A DNA stretch of 64,000 nt from Maniola hyperantus (Eukaryota > Arthropoda > Insecta > Lepidoptera > Nymphalidae). The stretch is from positions 434,001 through 498,000 of the forward strand of contig NC_048553.1 in the NCBI RefSeq assembly GCF_902806685.2, given 5' to 3'. The notes below the pieces were generated by a model. That model ran no database searches. It was not told where the DNA came from and saw only the letters and a list, made by a program, of their open reading frames with translations. The position numbers were made by a program, and so were the translations under genes. Of the stretch, positions 1 to 11,780 are shown one piece after another; the stretch's first letter is position 1; the number at the start of each line of letters is the position of its first letter.

Positions 1-339
1 TTACTTATTTTGCGTACGCTGCCTAAACTATAAAAGATAGAACCATAAAATGTTCTAATTAATTGTAGATCTTATAAATATCTACAAAAAAGTCCGCGAC
101 ACACTATACCCATCTATGTCGAGTGAGGCACAGCAACCATTTTTTTATTTAAAAATCTTGAATTTTTTTTGGACTACATTTAAACGCGTTTATTTTACTC
201 ATGCTATTAATCCTTATCAAAATAAATGATTTCATCACTAAGAACAGTTTATGGAGATAATATTTGGTCTTTGAATGATTAAAATTGGACGTTTGGTTTT
301 GAAGTTATGGCGAAATTAAAATATTACGATTTCTGCTGC
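1..339. other. AT-rich intron, nothing recognised
   Basis: This stretch should be the intron after the last visible esterase exon. No exon, open frame or clear repeat was recognised. The rest of the esterase must lie beyond position 1. Confidence 0.5.
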
Positions 340-531
340 ACGGCCCGTTGTATTATATAAAGAGGTAATGTCGTTAAGTTTGTTTGTAGGGGGTAATCTT
401 TAGAACTACTGAACCGATTTTAAAAATTCTTTCACCAGTAGAAAGCTACATTATTCCTGAGTGACATAGGCTATACGGGATCTTTAAAAACCTAAATCTA
501 CGCGGGCGAAGCCGCGGGGATCAGCTAGTGC
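340..531 (-). repeat. dispersed repeat, family B-like, diverged
   Basis: It ends with the gcgggcgaagccgcgggga and agctagt motifs that close family B copies elsewhere here. The middle holds the weaker match gtgacataggctatacggga. It is an old copy in an esterase intron. Confidence 0.55.
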
Positions 532-546
532 ATTTAATAAAACAAC

Positions 547-797
547 AATCTATATATATAAAAGGAAAAGGTGACTGACTGACTGACTGACTGACTGAAT
601 GACTGACTGACTGACTGATCTATCAACGCACAGCTCAAACTACTGGACGGATCGGGCTGAAATTTGGCATGCAGATAGCTATTATGACGTAGGCATCCGC
701 TAAGAAAGGATTTTTGAAAATTCAACTCCTAAGGGGGTGAAATAGGGTTTTGAAATTTTGTAGTCCACGCGGACGAAGTTGCGAGCATAAGCTAGTT
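547..797 (-). repeat. dispersed repeat family A with GACT tail
   Basis: This is a copy of the most abundant short repeat in the window (family A). It starts with a (gact)n tail, passes through gggctgaaatttggcatgca and ends gcataagctagt. A near-identical copy lies at 24475-24722, down to the tgaatgactgact interruption in the tail, which suggests recent spread. The last base is about 20 bp from the esterase exon at 817. Confidence 0.8.
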
Positions 798-816
798 TTT
801 ATTATAAAATCCTTAC

Positions 817-1029
817 CTTCGGAATAGACCTTCAGCAGCAGTAGACAGGGTCAGCAAATGGACCATGCTAGCGCCCGCGCTCTGCCCAGCCAAGGTGACG
901 TCACTGGGGTCTCCGCCGAAGGACCTGGCGTTGGCCTGCACCCACTTGAGCAGCGTCACCGCGTCTCGGAGCCCGTTGTTGCCGGGGATGCTGGTAGAGT
1001 TGAGCGACAGGAAACCAAAAACGTTTAGC
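817..1029 (-). CDS. carboxylesterase exon 5, nucleophile elbow
   Basis: It follows acceptor cgttccag and ends at a GTAAGG donor in phase 2. It encodes LNVFGFLSLN, then NNGLRDAVTLLKWV and the GQSAG elbow, ending LSTAAEGLF. These are standard type-B carboxylesterase blocks in the right order after exon 4. Confidence 0.94.
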
Positions 1030-4000
1030 CTGGAACGTAGAAATCGTTAACTGTAGATTTTGCGGATAGGTCCAGCCTAGGGCGCCAGGGACCCAGTTCG
1101 ACAGTTGGGGAACTTGTAACAAAACATCGAGGCTTCGACGTCACTGGCAGTTATTAGTGAAACTCTATACTGTGCAACAAGGCTCTCTTGGCACTTAAAT
1201 GACATTGACAGGGGGGCGCTGTCGGAGAACAAAGGCTTTGATTATTCAAACACGAACAAAGGGGACACTTGACGGCAACGTTAGTTCCGATTTTCGCCAC
1301 GCGCCAAGATAGCCTTGTCGCACTGTAGGTACAGCACACTGCACAATACATTGAAATCCTGACCCTTAAACTATTTAAAAAAATTACGTTGGAAAAAAAC
1401 TTATCGTGAGATTCCGCTCGATTTGTCCCTAGCTAGACTAATCGTGGAATAACGCAAGGAATTTTTCTTGACGGACAGACAAACAACAAAGTGATCCTAT
1501 AAGGGTTCCTTTTTAACCGACTTCAAAAAAAGGAGGTTCTCAATTCGTCGGAATCTTTTTTTTTTTTTTTATGTATGTTCCCCGATTACTCGAAGACGCC
1601 TGGACCGATTTTGAAAATTCTTTTTTTGTTTGAAAGGGTATACTTCAAAGTTGGTCCTATTTAAATTTGGTGAAGATCTGATGAACATCTTCGAAGATAG
1701 ATACTGGAACTCCTCAACGGATAAGAGTAAATTGCTCGCGATCAGAGTAATAGCTTAGTAAACAGTAGATTTTTAACCAGTCATAGCATAATTCCATGGG
1801 GCCACTAAAAATAGTGAAATAAATTTTTTTTACAAAAAAAATAAAAACTTACTTCGATACACAAACACTAAAAATTGAAAAATAATTTAATTTATTACCG
1901 AATATATTATGTATACAAGAGTTAATATAGTTCCATAATAATATTTTTTGGGGTCGGTGCCAATGAGGTGCCATTGTGGAGTCTCATAAAAATATGAAGT
2001 CTAGACGATTCGCGCAGCTAAAGCTAATTGGCACCGGCACCAAAAAGTATTATTATGGAACTATATTAACTCTTGTATACATAATATATTCGGTAATAAA
2101 TTAAATTATTTTTCAATTTTTAGTGTTTGTGTATCGAAGTCGGTTTTTTTTTTTGTAATTTCATTTGAGGTACGGAACCCTAAAAAATATCACCGTGCTA
2201 TTACGGAAGTTGGTGCCAAAAATGCGTATCGAATTCGCGGCGCGCGTGTATGTAGCGGCGGCCATTCACATCGCATAAACACATAATGTCAGTTTTTGTG
2301 CGAACTGCTTTTTTATGGGCCGTTTTGGAAAATCCCCAGGGTCCAAAGAATAATAAAGTGACGTTACTATACGTACGGACTCGTACGTACTCATACCGAC
2401 AATTTTAAACTGTTACGAAATTTTGGTATATTTGTTATAGTTTACGGAAGTTAACGCCAAAAATGCGAAGCGAATCGCTGGCACGTGTATCCAGCCGGCG
2501 GCCGTTCGCTTTGCGTGAACAGATACACCGCCCAATGTCAGCTCCATTGAACTGGTTCCGTAGCCTTCTGCCGTATGGACTAAGAGCCAGCGCTTGCCAG
2601 ACCTTTGTTATTTTATAAAAACCGGCCAAGTGCGAGTCAGACTCGTGCGACGAGGGTTCCGTACTACAATCGTATTTTATCAACATTTGGCAGGATAAAT
2701 CAAAAACTATTATGCATAAAAATAAATAAAAATCTGTTTTAGAATGCACAGATGAAGACCTTTCATATGATACCCCGCTCGATATAGTTATCTTACTTCG
2801 AAATTGAAAATATTAATTATTAGTTTATGACCACAATTTAATTTTTTTTGTCTGAAGTAACCACAAATTCACGGTTTTCAGATTTTTCCCCTAATGTCTG
2901 CTACAAGACCTACCTACCTGCCAAATTTCATGAGGTCAACGGGAAGTACCCTGTAGGTTTCTTGACAGACCGACAGACAGATACAAAATCGGCCAAGTGT
3001 GAGTTGGTCTCGCACACGAAGGGTTCTGTACCATCGTGCACGTGGATTATTCGGACCGAAGCCTTGACTTGACGCGAGTTGACGTCGCGCGTCGTTCCGA
3101 TTGTTTACAAATACCGCTTGCTCTTGACCGATATATGATGTAACTCTATTATCATCTTATCACTTGTAAACAATGCCGTGATAAATGTATAGTGCGCGAC
3201 AGGTCGAGATGAGATTCAATTCAGTTCAATTTTCTTGCGAATGTGGGTTTGTCATTTCAAAGATATTATTAGTGTATGTCCAAATTCTACCTTGCGGCAT
3301 GCCATGATATAATACAATCGGGGAGGGAACGCCCCGCACACCCGCACATCCCCCGCTCTAACCCGATGCGGGCGAGCGCGGGTGTGTGGGGCGTCCCCTC
3401 GTTCAATGCCATCTCGACATGTCGCGGACTATACATAAAGTTTAGCTACTTTTGAGATAGTATTAGGTTTTAAGATATTAAGAAGCCGTGGTAGCATAGT
3501 GGTTGAAAACTTCCACCTTCCATTCGGGAGTTCGATCCCGGGTACGAACCTCTAAATTTTTAGAGTTCTGTGCGTTTTAAGCAATTAAATATCATTTGCT
3601 TTCTGTGAAGGAAAACTTGCATGCAATTCTTCATAATGTTCTCAAAGATATTTATGTGAAGTCGGCTAATTCGCACTTGGCCAGCGTGGCGGGCTATCAT
3701 GGGCCTAAACTCTTAATTCTGAGAGGAGACCTGTGCTCAGTAGTGAGCCGGCGATGGGTTGTTGATGATGATGATCCTTCTTATTGTATGTTTATGTAAT
3801 AGTTATTTGTTTTAAAGCTATTTTAATACATTTTAAAAATAACTTAATTAGGCATTGAAGTTATATTCCGAAGTTAGTAGGTCTACTTCCTTATACATGT
3901 ACTACATGGTGGTACATGTATGGTGGTGGTGGTACATGTATGGTGGTGGTGGTACATGTATGGTGGTGGTGGTACATGTATGGTGGTGGTGGTACATGGT

Positions 4001-5826
4001 GTAACCGACGACATACAACGTGTTTTATTAATAACCTAAAGTTTATCTTTCAATAAAGATAAAAATAGTGTGGTTTCCTCGAATACACGGACAAAATAGA
4101 TATATCAATAAAACAAAAACAGAAATCTCGTGAGAATTCTTTGATTTTTAGGGTTCTGTACCTCAAAATGTGTATTATCAGAGCCGTCGTAGATTACGAA
4201 CTACGCTCCACACGCATATAAAAATATGAATATACCTATGTATAACTACGATATAATACTCTGACTGAAACATGGCTAACTGATGATATATTTGACAACG
4301 AACTCATTGACTTGAGATATCAATATCAGTAGACATGTGTCCGCTATAGCTTAACTTAACTGAAAACCGCTGCCGTGCCTATAGCGTACCATAGCGCTAT
4401 TGTCGTAGCTAGCAACGGTTTTCAGTTATCATCTATGACGAACCACCTGACAACGCAACACTGCCAACTGGCAACTGACAATGCATTGTTTGGTTTTTTG
4501 GTAACTAGAAACGCAATAATTATGCCTTCTCTTTCTTTCTTTCACTGAAAGCTGAGAAGGAGCGGTTATTGGCTACTGGCTTAGTAACTAAGAACTTGGT
4601 AAACCAAAGCCGACCTTATCTCTATTACGCTAAGGCTTAACTGTACAAGTACTTGTCCATTACACTTTGATCTGTCAATCTAAATACAGTTAGCCTTAGA
4701 GTAATAGTAGTTAACTGGACTGTGGCAAACTATTCGTGCAGGCGTCCACTATAGTTTGACCTATGTCAATGATCAAATTAAACTTTACTGCTATGAACTT
4801 AAGGTTGTGATTACTTCACGATATTCATGAAAGTAAAATTGGTTTTATTTTAGTGAATATGCGCGCGCTAGCTATACAGACGGTATTGATACGGCAGCTA
4901 GCTTAGTTACTACTACGGAAACAGCTGCGCGTTGCGCATATTAAATTAGTTGAAACACAACTCTGATACCGATATTCGGCAACGGTTAACAATATCGGTA
5001 TTGAAACTAAGTAACTGTTGATTAACCGTTGCCGTAAATAGCCAATAACGCCCATCTTTAAATATCAGTGATTCGATTATGGTACAGTTCAAATAACCAT
5101 ATGAGCTTAATATGAGGTAGTTATTTCGAAACTACAGACAGACACTTCAATTTTATTTACTAGTATAGATTAACAACTAATAAATTGAAAAATTATGGGA
5201 GTTTTTATTGTTGCGTTATTTTTAGGCCATAATTTGAATGATTGGCAAAAAATATCGTAGGTATCCATCGATATAAATGACAAGATATGCCCAAGCGAAC
5301 AAAGTCTTTCACGGTTTTGGAACCAAATAAATCAGCGCCACCTCTTAGATAGATACTAATGAACGACCCGTTTGAAATCCAGACGTCACTGAGGTTGCAT
5401 TGGTGCTAAATAAACATTTTGGGACCAATGAGTCGGTGCCATTTTGCTTGTTCAATGGCCCTGTCCTTATATAAGTCTATATAGGTATCCTATTCTACGC
5501 CTATCGGACCAAACATGCGTATGTGAACAGGTTTCTTGTCCAGTTTAGTAGATAGATTGCGGTTAATAGATAATCATGTGTCGTAGTACATATTTTGTTA
5601 TCTATGTTTTCCTAACACTTATCTATAGTCCGTACACAATGACTCCTCACGCTGGTGAAATAAAATTTTGAGAAATATTTTTGTAGGGTAGCTCCCCTAG
5701 ATGTAAAGTGGGAATGAATTTTTTCGATTTTAAATTTCTTCGATTGAATTGAATTCGATTTCTAGATACGTTTGTAAAATATGATGTTTTAAAGTGGTAA
5801 TTTTTATTAGAGTCAAGCGCGCCCCG

Positions 5827-5857
<31 letters not shown>

Positions 5858-8800
5858 AAAAATTAGCAGTAGTAGGTATATATAATCAATTTTAAAGGAA
5901 AACGATTATGGCTAAGTAGGGTTCATAGGTTAAGGAGTCTGTTTTTCTGTTTTTCGAGGATTGTGACTACGGAACCCTACACTGCCACACCACTGGACCA
6001 CATAAATTTCAAACCCCTATTTCACCCCCTTAGGAGATGAATTTTCAAAAATCCTTTCTTAGCGGATACCTACGTCATATTATAGCTATCTGCATGCTAA
6101 ATTTCAGCCCGATCCGTCCAGTACGTTCAGCTCTGCTTTGATAGATCAGTCAGTTAGTCAGTCACCTTTTATATATTTAGACGGGTGCCGGGTGCACTTC
6201 GACTACAACATGGGGTTATTCAAGGGGCGGACCAACCAATTCCTGAAAGAGCCGGCAACGCATTGACCAGCACCAGGTGACCCGCCTGCTCGTTTCCTCT
6301 CTATTTTTATTTAAAAAAAATTACCTGTAGTTAAACGTGATGACGATGACATCCCTGTGCATCAGATACTCCGGTCCGTGCAGCCCCGTGCCGCCGGAGC
6401 CGAAGGCGAAACCACCCCCATGGATGAACACCAGGATGGGAAGACCGGGATCCTCTTCCACTTCTCCGTCAGCCAACCCAGCCTCGTACGGAGGCTGAAG
6501 ATGTCTTGCTGGCCTGTTGACACCAGTACCCTTATTATATATGCGAAAGTGTGTTTGTTTGTTGGTTTGTCCTTCAATCACGTCGCAATGGAGCAACGGA
6601 TCGACCTGATTTCATGCATGGGTATAGTAAAGACATGGAGAGTGACATAGGACATAGGCTACTTTTTATCCCGGTAAACCAAAGAGTTCTCACGGGGTTT
6701 TTAAAACCCTAATTCCACACGAACGAAGTCGTTGGCATCAGCTAGTACATATTATGAATGTGAAAGTGTATGTGTTTGTGTGTAAAAAAATCTCGGCAAT
6801 GCTGGACTGATATTAATGAAAGGCACAATTAATTGAATTTGCTTTCTGGAGATGAAAATAATAAAAATTGGCTCGCATACGAAGGGTTCCGTACAAGTAA
6901 CAAACGTTACAAGAAATAACACTTTTTTTTTTATTTTCATGGCTTCCACTTTGAAATTTCTATTATTTCTTGTTATAGCGTTATATTACGTGGTGTTAGA
7001 GACACAATGACCTATTTTCCGCTGGTATAAATGGTACTACGCATCCTGCATAAGGGCGGGTATGTGGGACTCACGGGCAATTTTTTTAACCGCCTTTCAG
7101 TATACTTACTAAAAACCCCAGCGGTACCGTCCGTCCACGTCAAGTATAAGGCGTCTCAGGATCCCGGGTATCGGGTGCGACTGAAAGTGAGACGTCCTGA
7201 CGTTGGACCGGCACTACTCCCAATACTACCCCAATACCTAAGGCGGGAGAAGGTGAGCATAATGTCTCCTTCTTCTCCCGTTCTTCTTCTTCTGCGGAGC
7301 GGAAGGGCGTCAGCGTCCAGCTCTCGTTTCCGCTCCGCGGCCTCCTTCAAGGGACCTGAAGGGTCATTATGTCTCTAACCAACGACGTGTCGTATGATTC
7401 ACGATTTCACGGGTATAACTTACACACCTACAGAAAACTGAATATATTATAATGGCTTTACCTTAGAATATTGTAGCCAGGCAAGGCGTCGATTGGGACG
7501 TGTATGTTGGCGTAAATGCAGGCTTCACTCATGTTGGTCGAGTCCTGCAGTGGGCCGTAGAACACGTCGTGTTGGGGGCAGATTGGCCCCTCCGCGGATG
7601 CGTCATAAAACTCGTCCCATGGTACCACGGGTTCTAATTCCTGGAAATTGATTAATTTAATTTAAAGTTTTGATCCTGTAACGATAATTATAATATAAAA
7701 GGAAAAGCTGACTGACTTATCTATCAACGCGCATCTCAAACTACTGGGCGGATCGTGCTGAAATTTGGCATGCAGATGCTAAGAAAGGATTTTTGAAAAA
7801 TCTACCCCTAAGGGGATAAAATAGGAGTTTGAAATTTGTGTAGTCCACGCGGACGAAGACGTGGGCATCAGCTAGTATTGTATAGGTATTAAGTATAGAT
7901 ACTAAATAATAAAGATAAGGGGGCTCGTGCTCTTAGTTAAAAGATTTTAAAAAGAGGTCCATGAACGAATGCGTATCATTCTGAAGTTCCCACGGGATTT
8001 TTGAAATACCTCAACCTGGTACAGGACGATGCAGTCCGAACCTTGGAGGTTTTCTTGGTTCGATAAATATAAAACCAGTCGAGCGGACCTAACTATAGCT
8101 TTTAGACTTCGTTCCGGACACATTCCAACGAACAAATTTGCTTTCCTTGTTAAAAAAACAGATTCCCCCAATTGCTCCACATGTGGAGTAATTGAAGATA
8201 TGTACCATGTGTTGCTGGAGTGTGTTCGGAATGAATCATTCAGGTTAAGTTTGTGTAATATTTTGGATTCTAATTTAAATATTTTTAATTGTGTTACCTT
8301 TCTTTCTTTCCCTGCGAGTGATCAGGCCAAGTTATTATATAAGCTAGTTAAAAATTATTTTAAGATTAGAGGGTAAGATTTTGGTGATTTTGTGTTTATT
8401 GTTTACCTTACGAAGCGACATAGTCACTAAGTGACTAAGCTTCAAAATAAAGAGAAAAAAAATAAAAAATACCTAAACCACCGGGTGAAGCCACGTGCAT
8501 CATATAGTGTATTATATTACTCACACTAAATCTCCTTTCATCAACCGGCTGACTAGCGTAGGCTACCCCCAGGAAGCTGGCAAAGATCGTCCGGTTGTCG
8601 GCGACGCGTTTGACCCCGCACACCCATCCGGCCTCGAGCCGCGCGCGCACCTCGCATGGCGCACCCTCCTGCAGCGACCGAGGGGCACCTTGCGCTGAAA
8701 ATATAATAATTATCTTTCTGTCTCTCCCTCTATACATCGTATTTCTTATTGCTGATGGTTATAAGTTATAACCCATTTGTATTGATCACAAAATGGTAGG

Positions 8801-11748
8801 AGTTTCCTTTATTTCGACTCATAGTTAGTATAGTTTTCATAGTTATTATCAGATACCTGTGATAAAATATAACGAATTGAAAGTTTGGCAAAATTATTTT
8901 TGTTCCTACGAATAAGAATTATTATGTAGACTTTACAGAAATCCATGAAATTCAGGAAGCTTACTTTATTTTGAAAACAGATTTGTTCACACAAAGAGTA
9001 GTACTATATTATAAGCATGTCTTGCTATGTCCGCGTGGACTACACTCAAACCCCTATATTTACCCCCTTAGGGGTTTAGTTTCAAAGGAAACTTGATATT
9101 CATTGAATTTCATAATTGATAAACTTTAAATGTTTTCTCAGAATTTAAATTATTTTTTCTGCCGAAAAAAACGTTTTGCGTGGGTTAGAAAAAGAGTTCC
9201 ATTTCGTAGTAACTGATAATCTTAAAAGAAACAGCTTCTAGGGAAGATTCTTAGATTTTCCTTTTAAGAAACATCTTCCGGAGATAATAATCATTTTTTT
9301 TAACCTTATGCTCAGAATACATAATAGGACAGCCTTTTGTTAATTTTAATCACAACTTTAGAAATGGAGCACTTTTACTTAACGTTATCTCGTAGCTTAC
9401 CGTAGCACTTTGTAGCTGTGCTACGGATCGTAGATTGGCATGCAGGCCTCGCAGTTCTCGGGAATCAAGTAAGTTATGGAAAGCATGCAGTTGCATTGTT
9501 TAGGCTAACTCTATACTTAGTTTAGTGGAATTTAGTTTCGAGTGCCTCCTAGTGGGCCGCACGTGGAGAGAAACACTAAATACCTACCGAGATAAGTCCG
9601 GGTTCAGACGAGATAAAGGATTAAGACTTAATTATTTTATCACTACTTAATTAGTGTCATTACGACTAGAAGTAGCAGAAATGTTATTTGTCTTTAATGG
9701 TACTGATTCTGATGGTACCCCATACTCTTATATGATACCCCACTTGGTATAGTAATCTTACTTTGAAAGTTGAAAATACTAAATTTTATTTGTTCATGAA
9801 CACATTTTATTGTTTTGTGATGTAACCACAAATTCACAGTTTTCGGATTAATTCCTTTACTTGTTCTATAAGACTTACCTACCTACCAAAATTCATGATT
9901 CTAGGTCAATGGGAATTACGCGATAGGTTTTCTTGACAGACACGACAGACAGACAGACAGACAACGAAGAGAACCCTAAAAGTAATGCAAATACTAAATT
10001 TAGTTTAGGAAAAGACACCAGAATCGACGAACGGGAATCCGAGCCTGCTGACAGATAGACGGACACGCACTCACGCGCATACTCTCACACGCATTCTCTC
10101 TCTCTCGCACACACAAACACACACCCACACACAGACACACACACACTCACACACACTCACTCACACATACACCCACACATGCATAATATGTTGTGAATCA
10201 CCTACTAGGTATTTTTACTAGTTAATTGAAATTAATTTCATATTATTATATTGTAAAGCTTGCTTAAATTATTTGGTCTCTTCAAACGTACTGTTATAGA
10301 TTTATAATTAATAACTATTTAAGTAATCTGTTTAACAAAATTGTAATCCCATTTGGCCTTATTTTCAGTCTGATATTATGTAAAATTATATTGTCTGTAT
10401 CGCTGTTGATTACCAATAAACGAATAAAATAAAATAAAATAAGCAAAGTCAGAGTGCGCTTTATAGATTTCACCCTTAAAATGAACACTAATATCACCTC
10501 GCGAAGTCATTATCGAAACGCCGACCGACCAAATAGCTACCTACATATCTAACTACCTCTAGCTACCGACTGATAAGCTACACGCGGCGAAGATTACGTT
10601 CATTTACACAAACATAATCTAACAGATGTGTGTGAACACATCAATTGACCAAAATATTTATGGAGTGCGCAAAATTCGCTGGACGGCATGGCTTTCATCA
10701 TCCGCTAGGATAATTATGTAACGCCCTTCCAGCATCAGTTTTCCCCTCCAATTTTAATATGGGTACCCTCAAGTCAAGAGTGAATAGGCATCTTCTAGGC
10801 AAGCGCGCTCCATCTTAGGCTGCATCATCACTTGCCACCAGGTCTGATTGCAGCCAAGCGCTAGTCTATAAATTTTTAAAAATTTTCATCGTCAAACAAT
10901 CGATGCCGGCTCACTACCGAGAACGGGTCTCTTCTTAGAATGAAAAGAATTTGGACATAGTTTACAACGCTGGCCAAGTGCGGCTTCACACACTTTTGAG
11001 AATAGTATGCAGAACTTCTGAGGTATGCAGGTTTCCTCACGATGTTTTCCTTCACCGTTAAGGCAAGTGATACTTAATTGCTTAAAACACCCATAACTCC
11101 GAAAAGTTAGAGGTGCGACTGCCTGTCCCCCCGAATAGCAGGCGGACGTCTTAACCATTGAGCCATCACCGCTTCTATAAGTACAGACTAGTGACCTGCC
11201 CGGGCTTCGCACGGATGCTCTAAGCAAAGGAAGAATGTAGCTTTCTATTGGTGAAAGAATTGTCAGAATTGGTCCAGTAGTTCCAGAGATTACTTCCTAC
11301 AAACAAACTTACAAACTTTCCCTTTTAATAATATTAGTATTATAGTTTTTTTTTTACAGAATATTAGCCGAGTTTATCATGCTGACTGCCCCTCCAATTA
11401 ACCGTAAAGCTTGTGCTAGGAGTAGTCAGTAGGTACGACAATAGTGCAACGGGTGGGGTTTGAACCGACGACTTTTCGGTTTTCAGTCCGCTCATTTAAC
11501 CATTAAGCTATCCAGGCACAAAAGAATAGATAAGTAATAAGTAATCTTTCGTGGCAAAAACATTGAAAGTAGGTGCATATGCAAACAGTTGCCCGATGCT
11601 AATGGCGAAGTGCAAACATCGTGCAGACGATTGTTTGCTGTAGATAACACTGATAACAGCTAAAAGTAGCATGTTGTGATTGACACACTGATAACTGACT
11701 GACGCGGTCGCCATGCTACCTCACACTTTGATGCATTATACGGTATTT

Positions 11749-11780
<32 letters not shown>

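Noticed and set aside
3900..4000. Possible CRISPR-like array
   Set aside because: The 20-bp units are head-to-tail without unique spacers. It is a minisatellite, and the host is a eukaryote.
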